Assembly: GCF_021129235.1 (NCBI RefSeq)
Contig: NZ_JAJOMA010000035.1
Span: 1 to 59,432 of the forward strand
Direction: 5' to 3'
Source: Kineosporia mesophila
GTDB taxonomy: Bacteria > Actinomycetota > Actinomycetes > Actinomycetales > Kineosporiaceae
DNA: 59,432 nucleotides
Positions within the stretch are counted from its first letter, which is position 1. The number at the start of each line of letters is the position of its first letter. This document shows, in pieces, positions 9,768-18,088 of this stretch. The position numbers and the translations under genes are program-made. The notes under the pieces are model-generated. The model saw nothing but the letters and a program-made list of their open reading frames with translations. It was not told the origin of the DNA and did not search any database.

Positions 9768-10644
9768 GCGCGGCCTCGGCCCGGAACCGTCCCGGAGCGA
9801 TCCCGTACTCCCGGCGGAAAGCGTTGCTGAGCGCGAACTCCGTGGAATAGCCCACCCGCCGCGCGATGGCGGACAACGGGGTATCGGTCTCCCGTAGCAG
9901 CCGGGCGGCGTCGGCGAGCCGCCGGCCGGTGAGGTAACGCTTGGGTGGCTGCCCGGTGACGGTGGTGAAGCGCTCGCTGAAGGCTGTTCTCGACAGGCCG
10001 GCGATGGCACTGAGGTCCGGCACCGTCCACGGGTGGTCCGGGGCCGCGTGGATGCGGCTCAGCACCCGGGCGATGGGCGCGTCGAGGGGATCGGGGTTCT
10101 CCTGCAGCCACTGCCGCAGCAGGTGGGTGAGCATGAGGTCGAGCAGGGCCGGGCGGGTCACCCCGGTCCCCGGCCCGGTCTCGGCCAGGTGCGCGCGCAT
10201 CAGGTCCAGCAGGGGACGAAGCTGCGGGTTGCGTGCGTGGTCGGGGGTGACGGCGATGACGTCGGGCAGGGACCGTAGCTGCGGGGACACCTGACCGTGG
10301 TCGAGCCAGTAGGCGCCGCAGAGGAATTCGACGTCGGCCGGGTCCGGCTGCGGGAGGTCTTCCTCCCGCACGGCCCGCGGCAGGCCGGTGAGGGCGGCCG
10401 GGGCGTGACTGAGCCCGTGCTCGGCCCCGGCCGGGGTGAAGACGACGTCACCGGTCTTCAGGTGGCGGGGAGGTCCGCCGCGGGTGACGAGCCAGGCCTC
10501 GCCGGCGGTCACCAGGTGAAATCCGCTGCCGGAGAAGGAAGGATAGCGCCAGCCCCAGGCGCCGGCCTGGCGCACCGAACAGGCCTGGGCGCGCCCGATC
10601 CGGATGCTGCTGAGGGTTTCGCTGAGCACGTCCACCCCGGACAA
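9751..10644 (-). CDS. AraC-family transcriptional regulator with cupin sensor domain
   Basis: A 297-residue regulator. The N-terminal half is a cupin of the type found in AraC proteins next to oxidoreductase genes (GDVVFTPAGAEHGLSH near residue 65). The C-terminal half holds two helix-turn-helix motifs (DLSAIAGLSRTAFSERF near 205 and ARRVGYSTEFALSNAFRREYG near 255). The longest frame begins with TTG. GTG codons three and five positions later are alternative starts. It follows directly after a decayed MarR/luciferase-monooxygenase relic, so it may have lost its original target gene. Confidence 0.85.
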   Translation of the reverse strand: MSGVDVLSETLSSIRIGRAQACSVRQAGAWGWRYPSFSGSGFHLVTAGEAWLVTRGGPPRHLKTGDVVFTPAGAEHGLSHAPAALTGLPRAVREEDLPQPDPADVEFLCGAYWLDHGQVSPQLRSLPDVIAVTPDHARNPQLRPLLDLMRAHLAETGPGTGVTRPALLDLMLTHLLRQWLQENPDPLDAPIARVLSRIHAAPDHPWTVPDLSAIAGLSRTAFSERFTTVTGQPPKRYLTGRRLADAARLLRETDTPLSAIARRVGYSTEFALSNAFRREYGIAPGRFRAEAALSAGP

Positions 10645-10645
10645 C

Positions 10646-11045
10646 CTACTCCGGCTCTTTCCCGGCGCCGGCGGGCGGGAGCACGATCGTGCGCAGCGCC
10701 CGGCGCCGGATCTGCGTGTGCTGCGGGCTGAGGCCGGACAACAGGGCCAGTTCGGCCTCGGCGTTCGCCTGCTGTCCGGCCTTCAGGGCGGCCCGGCCCG
10801 CGTCGGTCAGCTCCATGACATGGCGGCGCCGGTCGTGCGGTGCGGGTTGCGCGACACCAGGCCGATGGACGTGGTGGTGGCCGCAGCCAGCGCCACGGTG
10901 TCCGTCACGCCGGGGTAGGCCAGCTGTCCGACAGTCGCCAGGTCTGAGAACCCGGCCGCCTCCGCGGTGGCCGCCCAGGAGGGGATGACCTGGGCGCGTG
11001 CACGTCGCGTACCGGATGGGGAAGACCGATGTCGATCTTCGTGAT
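10646..11045 (-). pseudogene. Chimeric relic: luciferase-like monooxygenase N-terminus fused to MarR C-terminus
   Basis: Two partial proteins are joined here. From 11045 the frame reads KIDIGLPHPVRDV. After a frameshift it continues QVIPSWAATAEAAGFSDL...TDTVALAAATTTSIGLV, which matches the first 65 or so residues of F420/FMN luciferase-like monooxygenases. At GLVSRNPH it passes, after another one-base shift, into HDRRRHVMELTDAGRAAL...LSGLSPQH, the wing and last helices of a MarR regulator ending at 10646. The codon where the monooxygenase should start reads ATC. The missing start, two frameshifts and the mid-gene junction show a deletion fossil. Confidence 0.7.
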
Positions 11046-11073
11046 GACTTCCGTGATGGCGGGAAAAGACGGG

Positions 11074-11739
11074 TCAGGCAGCGGTTCCGTAGACCCGCCG
11101 GGCGTAGGAGCGGTATCGGCGCGTGGCCAGCGGCCTGACCAGCAACCAGAACAGCGGGGGGACCCCGGCCCGGATGATCTCGGTCATCTCCTCGTCGGCC
11201 TGGTCGAGCATCATGCCGATCACGGTCGGCGCCATGGTGAGAGGCAGTTTCGCGGCCGAGGCGGCCACCGATGCCTTCCACTCCCGGTCGGTCAGGTAGC
11301 GATCGATGAGGGAGAGGACCTGGCGTTCCTCCAGCGCCAGGTGCTCGGTCAGGAGCGGTCCCAGCCGATCGGCGCAGGCGGCGAGCTCTTCACGGGTGGC
11401 CGCGTCGGCGAACTGCCAGCCTCCGGCGAGGGAACGCAGGGTCTGGAGCTGCTGATCGAGAGCGGTGTGCTGGGCCTCCATCGTGCCGATCAGCGGCTGG
11501 ACCTCGTCCGGGCAGCGGTCGTGCAGCTTGGGCCAGACATGGTCGTCCTCGCTGCTGTGGTGGTGATGCAGCAGATCGGCCAGCAGGACGACGTGGCCGG
11601 AGACGATCGAGGCCCGCCGGGTGTCGCCGTCGGCCACGGACCGCACGAGGGCGGGCAGCGCGCCGAACTGGTGGCGGAACAGGTCGTGCGCGCCGATCAT
11701 GTCCCGGCTGTCGGCCATGGTCGCGTCAGGGGTGGGCAT
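11074..11739 (-). CDS. Hemerythrin HHE domain-containing protein
   Basis: A protein of about 221 residues. Its helical N-terminal domain has spaced iron-ligand candidates: H in IGAHDLFRHQF, the run LLHHHHSSEDDHVWPKL, EAQHTALD and TEHLALEERQVL. These fit the hemerythrin-like H-HxxxE-H-HxxxD pattern. Such proteins bind a di-iron centre and are linked to oxygen, nitric oxide or redox sensing. The C-terminal third has hydrophobic stretches (LPLTMAPTVIGMML and VPPLFWLLVRPLA) that may be membrane-associated. The start at 11739 is preferred over one ten codons earlier. A function in the neighbouring regulatory loci is not evident. Confidence 0.85.
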   Translation of the reverse strand: MPTPDATMADSRDMIGAHDLFRHQFGALPALVRSVADGDTRRASIVSGHVVLLADLLHHHHSSEDDHVWPKLHDRCPDEVQPLIGTMEAQHTALDQQLQTLRSLAGGWQFADAATREELAACADRLGPLLTEHLALEERQVLSLIDRYLTDREWKASVAASAAKLPLTMAPTVIGMMLDQADEEMTEIIRAGVPPLFWLLVRPLATRRYRSYARRVYGTAA

Positions 11740-11846
11740 GGATGGTTCCGTTCCTCGGTACAGGGGCACAACAGGGCTGTCCCGATGATCCGGGCCGTAC
11801 CTTTCACCGGCCTTTCACGGTCCCGACCGGCCGGTAATCTGCGGGG

Positions 11847-14525
11847 ATGTGGACGATCGGAGTGCTCGGTGTCACTCAACTCCGCCACGGCGATCACCCG
11901 GTGCAACCCACCGGTGCGGTGGCCCGGCGGTTCCTGGCCGCTCTCGTCGCGGCCGGTAGCCGGCCGGCGACGGACGAGGACCTGACAGAAGCGGTCTGGG
12001 GCCGGAACCGGCCGGAGCATCCGGCTTCGGCCTTGCAGGTGGCGGCGTCCCGGCTGCGGCGGGCGCTGGGCGAGGAGCACCGTCAGAGCCTGCGCCGCAC
12101 GGGCAGCGGGTATCAGCTCTGGTTGCCGGCCGGATCCACCGATGCCGACGTCTTCACGCAGATCGTGGGCCGGGCCCGGCAGTCCGCCGCGCAGGGACGG
12201 CCGGGGGAGGCGGTCGCAGCTTTTGCCGAGGCGTCGCGCCTGTGGCGGGGCGAGCCCTACGCCGACCTGACGGTGGGGGACGGGCTGCCGGTCGGTCTGC
12301 AGATCGAGAGGAGCCGGCTGGTCGCCCTGCGAGAGGCCACTGCCGAAGAGGCCGCTGCCGCGCTCCTCCAGGTCGGCGACGCCGCCGGGGCGGCCGGGGA
12401 GCTGGACGCCCTGACCCGTGCCGCGCCCTACCGGGAACATCGCTGGTCGCTGCTCATCCAGGCCCTGTACCAGGCCGGCCGGCAGGCCGACGCCCTGGAG
12501 GCCGCCCGGCGCGTGCGGACCCTGCTCGCCGAGGACCTGGGGGTCGACCCCGGACCGGAACTGCTGCACGTGGAGCAGCAGATCCGCCGCCAGGACCCAC
12601 GCCTGCGCGAGGTCCAGGCCATCCGGCCGGTCCGCCCTCGATCGAGGTTCCTGGGCCGGGACCGCGAACGCGCTCTGCTGGAGCAGCTGATCGCGGCCGA
12701 GCGGCTGACCACGATCGTCGGCCCGGCCGGTGTCGGCAAGACCCGGCTCGCCATCGAGGTGGCGGCCCAGCACGACCTGGCCTGGCTGGTGCGGCTGGCC
12801 GACGTCACCGAGAACCGTCACCTGCACGCCGCCGTCGCGACCGCGGTCGGCCTGCCGACCTCGACGCTCGACCACGACGCCTCGGTGCTGTCGGCGATGC
12901 GGGCCCACACCGGCCTGCTGCTGCTCGACAACTGCGAACACCTCACCGCGGTGCCCCGGTTCGTCGACCAGCTCCTCACCCTGGGGCCGGGCATCCGGGT
13001 ACTGGCCACCAGCCGCAAACCCCTCGGCGTGGACGGTGAGCGTACCCTCGTGCTGGATCCGCTGCGCCTGCCCGAGGCCGTGGCCCTGCTGGAAGACCGC
13101 ATCCGCGCCACCATCCCCGCCTGGCACCCCCAACCGGGCGACCAGGACACCCTGATCGCGCTCGCCACCGCGCTGGACGGGATCCCCCTGGCCATCGAGC
13201 TGGCGGCGGCGCAGGTCCGCGCGTTCAGCCTCAAAGACCTGAACCGGCTGCTCGACGACCACTTCTCGGTACTGGCCGCCGTACCGGACGGTTCGCTGAC
13301 ACCGCACCCGACGCTGCGGGAGGCGATCGCCTGGAGCATCGACCTGCTGACGCCCGCGCAGCGCACCTTGGTGCTGCGTCTGTGGCCGTACGAAGGCGGG
13401 TTCCCGCTCGAGGCGGCCGACGGCTCGCACGCCGTGCTGGCCGCACTGGTCGCCCAGTCGGTCGTCACGGCCGACACGACCGGCGAGGTGACGCGCTACC
13501 GCATGCTCGAGCCGATCCGGGCCCACTGCCGCTCGATCGACGCATCCCCCATGACCTCGCAGGCGGCCCAGGCGGTCTGGGCGCGCGAACTGGTCGAGCG
13601 CAACGGTGTCCACTCCGGGCCGGATGCCATGCGCGTCCTTACCCGCGAACTGCCCAACATTCGCGCGGCCCTCGCTCACGACCTGGTCGTGTCGCCACGT
13701 GACGCCGTGCGGACCGCTGGTCTTCTGGGGCCTTTCTGGTGGCGGTCGGGTCTTCTCAACGAAGGACGCACCATCCTCACGGCGGCGTTGGAGTCGGCTT
13801 CCGGTGTCCTGCCCGAGGACCGGCTCAGGGCCCTGGCGGCGCACGGGGGACTGGAGTACTACGCCGGTGACGGGGCGCGGGCCCGCGAACTGGTCGCGTC
13901 CGCCGTCGCCGGGGCCGACGGCTGCCGGGACACCCTCGCCTACGGCGAGGCCCGGCTGATCCAGTCCATGGCCGAGGTCCCCTCCGGTGACGCGACGCTG
14001 GCCCAGGAAGCGGCGAGGGACGCCGGGCGGCTGGGCCGCCTGACCGCAACACCCTGGCTCGAGGCCATGGGTGACCTGGTCGGCGTCGCCGCCGACGCGA
14101 TGACCGGCCGGTGCGATGTCGCCCGCCCGCTCCTGGGGGCCACGGCCGACGTCGCCCTCGAGGCCGGGGAACGCTGGAGCGCGGCGTTCGGCCGGATGCT
14201 GCTGGCCCAGGGGATGATGGAAGAAGAAGGATCGTCCGCGCAGGTGCTGGACCTGCTGCGGTGGTCCCTGCGAGAGTTCTGGGAGGCCGGGGACGTCTTC
14301 CATATTCTTGCCGTGTTGCAGAATTTTTCGGTCGTCCTGGCCGCGGCCGGGAACACCGGGCAGGCGACGGCCCTGCGTGACACCGTGCAGGAGCAGCGGC
14401 TGCGGCACAACATTCAGGTCCGCGGCACCTACGGCGGCGTCACCACACCCGACACCTGGTACACCGGCGCGGGGACGGACGGCGAGGCACTGTCGCTCGA
14501 GGGAGCCATTGCCCTGGTCGCCTGA
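11847..14525 (+). CDS. AfsR/SARP-type transcriptional regulator with BTAD, NB-ARC and TPR domains
   Basis: An 892-residue regulator. Residues 1-90 form an OmpR-like winged helix, about 95-235 the bacterial transcriptional activator domain (AAPYREHRWSLLIQALYQAGRQADALEA), then an NTPase. The NTPase has Walker A GPAGVGKTR near 292, Walker B LLLLDNCEH near 355 and ATSRKPLG near 390. The C-terminal half is TPR-like helices. Family members activate secondary-metabolism or stress genes. No biosynthetic cluster is adjacent, so its target is unclear. A large frame on the opposite strand (11697-14543) is a codon-bias shadow. A comparable AfsR-like gene at 39.4-42.7 kb is broken. Confidence 0.9.
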   Translation: MWTIGVLGVTQLRHGDHPVQPTGAVARRFLAALVAAGSRPATDEDLTEAVWGRNRPEHPASALQVAASRLRRALGEEHRQSLRRTGSGYQLWLPAGSTDADVFTQIVGRARQSAAQGRPGEAVAAFAEASRLWRGEPYADLTVGDGLPVGLQIERSRLVALREATAEEAAAALLQVGDAAGAAGELDALTRAAPYREHRWSLLIQALYQAGRQADALEAARRVRTLLAEDLGVDPGPELLHVEQQIRRQDPRLREVQAIRPVRPRSRFLGRDRERALLEQLIAAERLTTIVGPAGVGKTRLAIEVAAQHDLAWLVRLADVTENRHLHAAVATAVGLPTSTLDHDASVLSAMRAHTGLLLLDNCEHLTAVPRFVDQLLTLGPGIRVLATSRKPLGVDGERTLVLDPLRLPEAVALLEDRIRATIPAWHPQPGDQDTLIALATALDGIPLAIELAAAQVRAFSLKDLNRLLDDHFSVLAAVPDGSLTPHPTLREAIAWSIDLLTPAQRTLVLRLWPYEGGFPLEAADGSHAVLAALVAQSVVTADTTGEVTRYRMLEPIRAHCRSIDASPMTSQAAQAVWARELVERNGVHSGPDAMRVLTRELPNIRAALAHDLVVSPRDAVRTAGLLGPFWWRSGLLNEGRTILTAALESASGVLPEDRLRALAAHGGLEYYAGDGARARELVASAVAGADGCRDTLAYGEARLIQSMAEVPSGDATLAQEAARDAGRLGRLTATPWLEAMGDLVGVAADAMTGRCDVARPLLGATADVALEAGERWSAAFGRMLLAQGMMEEEGSSAQVLDLLRWSLREFWEAGDVFHILAVLQNFSVVLAAAGNTGQATALRDTVQEQRLRHNIQVRGTYGGVTTPDTWYTGAGTDGEALSLEGAIALVA

Positions 14526-14722
14526 AACCGTTACTACGGGCAAACCCTGGCCCCGTCGCGGGTCCCGCCGTCATCGCGAACGTCGTGGCGGCCACCGGCT
14601 TCGGGGCGCAGATCGCCTTGGCCGGGGTGGCCGAGCCCGACGCCATGATCCCGCTCGGGCTGGTCCCCGGCGCCGGCACCGCCGGCGGCGCGGCTGTCAG
14701 AGCGGTTCTGACGATGTCCTGA
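14526..14722 (+). other. Short open stretch, possible C-terminal relic
   Basis: Between the AfsR-like gene and the convergent MmyB-type regulator, one plus-strand frame reads AVIANVVAATGFGAQIALAG...EPDAMIPLGLVPGAG and stops at 14722. It is hydrophobic and protein-like but has no start codon or ribosome site and overlaps the end of the opposite gene. It may be the tail of a lost membrane protein, or chance. Confidence 0.2.
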
Positions 14723-15566
14723 CCGTACCGCCGGGGTGCTGCGGAATCGGCGGCGCGGCGGCCAGTGAGCTCAGCAGGGAGAGCTTCTCGGCGCTGTCGG
14801 TGTCGGGGTGAGGGTGGTAGACGACCAGCATCATTCCTTCCGTCCCGGTGACGGCCAGCTTCTCGCGGTCCACGTGCAGGTCACCGACCTGCGGGTGGTG
14901 CAGGGTGAGGGTCGCGCCCCGCCGGTCGGCGGTGTCGTGGCGGGCCCAGATCCGGCGGAAGGCCTCGCTGGACAGCGACAGTTCGCCCACGAGCTCGACG
15001 ACGCGGGGGTCGTCGACGTTCTCGCCCACGGAGGTGCGGAAGCCGGCGACCAGGGCCTTTCCCGCGCGTTCGGAGTTGGAGAACAGCGCCTGTTCGGCGG
15101 GGTCGAGAAAGAGGTCGCGCAGTCGGTTGCCGCCCGGGCGCAGTCGCGGCGAGATGGCGACGGCGAGCGGGTTGGACGCCAGCACGTCGAGGTAGCGGCC
15201 CTCGACGAAGGCCGGGAACGGCAGAGCGGTGACGAACCGGGCCAGACTGTCGGGCACGACCTCACGGCGGGGACGGCGCCGTCGGCGCCGGGGGGCCATG
15301 GCCGTGAGGCCGAGCAGATAGGTGTCGTCCTCCAGCAGCAGCACGCGGCCGATGGACTCCAGCACCTGCGCGGAGGGATTGCGGTCGCGGCCCTGCTCCA
15401 GGCGCAGGTAGTACTCGGCGCTGATGCCCGCCAGCAGGGCGACCTCCTCACGGCGCAGGCCGGGCACCCGGCGGGTGCCCATGACCGGAATGCCCGCCTG
15501 CTCGGGGGTGACCAGCTCGCGGCGGGCCCGTAGGTACTCCCCGAGCAGATTCGGTTGGTCGCTCAT
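14697..15566 (-). CDS. XRE-family regulator with MmyB-like ligand-binding domain
   Basis: A 289-residue protein. The N-terminal helix-turn-helix (VPGLRREEVALLAGISAEYY, about residues 34-53, then RLEQGRDRNPS) is the signature of MmyB-type actinobacterial regulators. The C-terminal domain (about 105-270), containing RRIWARHDTADRRG and HHPQVGDLHVDREKLAV, is thought to bind a fatty-acid-like ligand. Such regulators are usually divergent from the short-chain dehydrogenase they control. Here only a stub of such a gene remains on the other side (see 15708). Confidence 0.88.
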   Translation of the reverse strand: MSDQPNLLGEYLRARRELVTPEQAGIPVMGTRRVPGLRREEVALLAGISAEYYLRLEQGRDRNPSAQVLESIGRVLLLEDDTYLLGLTAMAPRRRRRRPRREVVPDSLARFVTALPFPAFVEGRYLDVLASNPLAVAISPRLRPGGNRLRDLFLDPAEQALFSNSERAGKALVAGFRTSVGENVDDPRVVELVGELSLSSEAFRRIWARHDTADRRGATLTLHHPQVGDLHVDREKLAVTGTEGMMLVVYHPHPDTDSAEKLSLLSSLAAAPPIPQHPGGTVRTSSEPL

Positions 15567-15707
15567 GCCTCCACGGTAGGCACGCGCGGCCCGATCAGCC
15601 TGTCCCTGCCACTACCAGTGTCGGCAGGGAATTGGGCCCCTCGCCGGGGCGACCTCAGGATCGACGCCGGGCCCGCCGCCCCGACCGACCCGAACGAGAA
15701 CCCCCTC

Positions 15708-15770
15708 ATGTCCCACCCCGGCGTCCTCGTCACCGGTGGCTCCGGTCGGAGGACGAACCACCACCGAAGG
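15708..15770 (+). pseudogene. 5' stub of a short-chain dehydrogenase gene
   Basis: Starting at the ATG 15708 the frame reads MSHPGVLVTGGSG, exactly the beginning of a Rossmann-fold NAD(P)-binding protein. It then breaks into Arg/His-rich nonsense. It stands divergent from the MmyB-type regulator, where the target dehydrogenase normally sits. I infer that a deletion removed the rest. Only about 13 codons support this, so chance cannot be excluded. Confidence 0.4.
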
Positions 15771-15834
15771 ATCTGCGGCCGCACCCGACCTGAGCGACTC
15801 ACCACGACTGCGAACCCGGTCGACCTGGTTCCGG

Positions 15835-16515
15835 TCAGGGTTGGCGGTACGTGCTCAGGTCGCAGGTGTGGATGGCCGAGGGGTCCATCACGGTATGCAG
15901 GTTGTACGCGGCGACGTCTTCGAACGTGCCGATGCTGAAAGCCGTGCTGGACCTTTTCAGGGTCCCTTTGGACGGACCGTTCGAGCCGATGCCCGCACGG
16001 TGCACCATCCATTCGATGTCACCGGCCTCGTGCGTCAGGTACTCCATGACGGATTCGTTGTCTTCGTGCTGTCCGATGAACGAGCGGGCCACGGTGCCTT
16101 TGATGATCCGGAACGGCAGCGAGAGTTTGCTGCCCGGAGGCTTACTCAGGCCGCCGGCCTGGTAGAGGAACCGACTCACGCCCGCCCGGCGCATGGCCGG
16201 CACCAGCTCGTGCACGAAGGCGGTATTGACCTTCTGCTGTTTCTGCATCTGGGCATCGCCCAGCATGCAGACCACGAAGTCGGTGTCCTGGAGCAGTTCG
16301 TCGAGGTTCGCAACGCCGGGTACGGCTCCCGGGTGCACGGCGAGATCCGGATGAGTGATCGCCAATTTTCCGGCGTTGCGAACCACGGCCCGGACCTTGT
16401 GGCCCTGTTTCAGGGCGAGCGCGGTGAAGTGCTGTCCGGTCTGGCCGGTGGCGCCGAACACCAGGAAGGTCTTCTGCTGGTTCATGGGCTGAGGCCTGTC
16501 GCTCGGAGTGGTCAT
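15835..16515 (-). CDS. NAD(P)H-binding atypical short-chain dehydrogenase
   Basis: A 226-residue Rossmann-fold protein. The nucleotide-binding motif FLVFGATGQTGQHFTALAL lies near residue 17. It is followed by VRAVVRNAGKL (the NADP-preferring Arg after strand 2), FVVCMLGD and FLYQAGG. This resembles the NAD(P)H-binding/NmrA-like atypical SDR group, which lacks the classic YxxxK and includes redox sensors and flavin-reductase-like proteins. The gene is divergent from a TetR gene with a strong palindrome between them, so it is the probable target of that repressor. A start ten codons later (MNQQKTF) is also possible. Confidence 0.82.
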   Translation of the reverse strand: MTTPSDRPQPMNQQKTFLVFGATGQTGQHFTALALKQGHKVRAVVRNAGKLAITHPDLAVHPGAVPGVANLDELLQDTDFVVCMLGDAQMQKQQKVNTAFVHELVPAMRRAGVSRFLYQAGGLSKPPGSKLSLPFRIIKGTVARSFIGQHEDNESVMEYLTHEAGDIEWMVHRAGIGSNGPSKGTLKRSSTAFSIGTFEDVAAYNLHTVMDPSAIHTCDLSTYRQP

Positions 16516-16591
16516 GCGGACACGGCCCAGGGGGTCGCCGTGTGAGAGTCGCCGTGTGAGAAGGGAGAGGACTGCGTTCCCGCTCGCCAGA

Positions 16592-16624
16592 CTAGGCAGT
16601 GTCTAGAATCTAGTCAATGCCTAG
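16592..16624. promoter_or_regulatory. 33-bp inverted-repeat operator between SDR and TetR genes
   Basis: The arms 16592-16607 and 16609-16624 match at 14 of 16 positions around a single central base (CTAGGCAGTGTCTAGA against its partner). The palindrome ends 20 bp before the TetR start and lies 77 bp from the divergent SDR start. It is an ideal position for a repressor controlling both. Confidence 0.65.
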
Positions 16625-16644
16625 GTCGTTGCTAGGATCGGTCC

Positions 16645-17244
16645 ATGGCGTCCAAGCCCTTGCACCACGGCAACCTGCGAGCAGTGCTGCTGGAGCAGGC
16701 TGAGGTGATGCTGCGCGAGAGCGGGGTCGACGGACTGTCTCTGCGGGAGCTGGCCCGACGGGCCGGGGTCAGCCACGGTGCGCCGCGAAGCCACTTCATC
16801 GATCGCCAGGCGCTGCTGGACGACCTCGCCGAACGGGGCTTCAACCGGCTCACCGAAAATCTCAGGGCCGCCCTGCGTGCGCCGGGTACGTTCAGGGAGC
16901 GAGCCCGGCTGGTGGGGCGGGCCTATGTGGATTTCGCCTTCGAGAACGCCGCACTGATGGACCTCATGTTCGCGGCGAAGCTGGAGGCGCCGTCCGGGCC
17001 GATCCACGATGCGGCGGTGCGTCTGTTTCAGGTTTTCGGCGAGGCGCTGGTCCAGGACGGCACTGGGCGTCGCGCCGCCGATGACGCGGAACGGTTCAAG
17101 CTCCTGTTCGTCGCGACGATGCAGGGCACCGCGACCCTTCTGGCGACACGGCGTATCGGCCGCATGCAGGCGGAGCAGGTCATCGACGACGCGATCGATG
17201 TTCTTCTGGCGTCGGAACTCGGTGGCCGCCTGCTGCCGGGGTGA
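16645..17244 (+). CDS. TetR/AcrR-family transcriptional regulator
   Basis: A 199-residue regulator. The N-terminal helix-turn-helix reads LSLRELARRAGVSHGAPRSHF (about residues 32-52), preceded by LHHGNLRAVLLEQAEVML. The C-terminal helical domain (MQGTATLLATRRIG near 157) matches the TetR group with a WHG-like ligand pocket. AGGATCGG precedes the ATG. It is divergent from the NAD(P)H-binding protein gene with a long palindrome between, so it probably represses that gene and itself. Confidence 0.88.
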   Translation: MASKPLHHGNLRAVLLEQAEVMLRESGVDGLSLRELARRAGVSHGAPRSHFIDRQALLDDLAERGFNRLTENLRAALRAPGTFRERARLVGRAYVDFAFENAALMDLMFAAKLEAPSGPIHDAAVRLFQVFGEALVQDGTGRRAADDAERFKLLFVATMQGTATLLATRRIGRMQAEQVIDDAIDVLLASELGGRLLPG

Positions 17245-17304
17245 GGGTGGGGTGGCTTCGCCCGGCGCGACGTCTGCCGAGAGGAAAAGCGCGAGCCGGG
17301 TCAG

Positions 17305-17949
17305 TCATCGAGACTGTGCGCCTGGATGTACCCCGGCTCCGTCGAGCGCGTTGTTCACCAGGGCGACGGCGAACGCCTCGTCCAGCGGGGCGTCCGGGAT
17401 CAGCAGCCGCTGGTAGCAGGCGCCCCAGAGCTGATCCACGAGAATGCCCAGGTCCAGGTCGTCGCGCAGTTGCCCGCGCTCGCGGGCGCGTTCCAGAGCC
17501 TGGCCGGCCAGTTCACGGCGCGGGATCGAGTAGTTGCGGGAAAAGGCTTCCGCCAGCGCCGGATCGGTCTGGGCGGCCCCGATCAGCTCGGCGATGATCG
17601 GGCCGCCGCCCTCCTGGGTCAGCAAGCGGACGAACGACGTGAGCTGGTGGGTCAGGTCGGCGCGGATGTCGCCGGTGTCGGGGAACTCCAGCACCTGCTG
17701 GCTGTGGGCGAAATAGGCCTCCGCGGCCAGGGAACCGGCCGAGGGCCACCACTTGTACAGCGTCATCTTGCTGGAACCGGCGGTCGCGGCGACGCGGTCG
17801 AAGGTCACTGCCTTGATGCCCTCACCGAACAGCAACTGGCCGGCGGCCTCGAGCACGCCGGCGCGGACCTCGGCGGCGGGACGGCGTCCGCGACCCCGGC
17901 GGACCCGCTCCGGGACTGCCGGAACGGGTCGCTCTTCGTGCTGCACCAT
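17305..17949 (-). CDS. TetR-family regulator, proposed master of the TGGAC-box regulon
   Basis: A 214-residue protein. The DNA-binding domain reads VTFDRVAATAGSSKMTLYKWW (about residues 48-68) and the C-terminal helices run from about 90 to 205. It is divergent from the aldo-keto reductase operon. Three copies of a TGGAC-N5-GTCC box lie in the shared promoter and two more before the dehydrogenase pair at 21.6 kb. This makes it the natural candidate to control all five oxidoreductase genes. The inducer is unknown but is plausibly an aldehyde or quinone-like substrate of these enzymes. Confidence 0.87.
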   Translation of the reverse strand: MVQHEERPVPAVPERVRRGRGRRPAAEVRAGVLEAAGQLLFGEGIKAVTFDRVAATAGSSKMTLYKWWPSAGSLAAEAYFAHSQQVLEFPDTGDIRADLTHQLTSFVRLLTQEGGGPIIAELIGAAQTDPALAEAFSRNYSIPRRELAGQALERARERGQLRDDLDLGILVDQLWGACYQRLLIPDAPLDEAFAVALVNNALDGAGVHPGAQSR

Positions 17950-17983
17950 GCTCCACCTTTTCCCGGGAATCGCCTGAGTTTAA

Positions 17984-17998
17984 TGGACAGATAGTCCT
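17984..17998. promoter_or_regulatory. TGGAC box 1 (TetR operator candidate)
   Basis: TGGAC-AGATA-GTCCT, 35 bp upstream of the TetR start. Its flank TAATGGACAG is identical to box 4 at 21.57 kb. Confidence 0.6.
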
Positions 17999-18020
17999 TA
18001 AGCAAGGGCAGCCGATGATG

Positions 18021-18035
18021 TGGACGGGGCGTCCT
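18021..18035. promoter_or_regulatory. TGGAC box 2 (TetR operator candidate)
   Basis: TGGAC-GGGGC-GTCCT, midway between boxes 1 and 3 in the divergent promoter. Its spacer is GC-rich, unlike the others, so it is the least certain of the five. Confidence 0.45.
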
Positions 18036-18051
18036 TTTCTGTGTTCTTATA

Positions 18052-18066
18052 TGGACCACTAGTCCA
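18052..18066. promoter_or_regulatory. TGGAC box 3 (TetR operator candidate)
   Basis: TGGAC-CACTA-GTCCA is the one perfect palindrome of the set, 22 bp before the aldo-keto reductase start. Its flank (CTTATATGGAC) resembles box 5 (CTTCATATGGAC). Confidence 0.65.
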
Positions 18067-18088
18067 TCTAAGTGGGAGAGGTGGTTCC

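Noticed and set aside
11697-14543. 948-codon open frame opposite the AfsR-like gene
   Set aside because: It is the codon-bias shadow of the real gene; its translation is Gly/Gln/Arg-rich without domains, while the plus strand shows clear BTAD and ATPase motifs.
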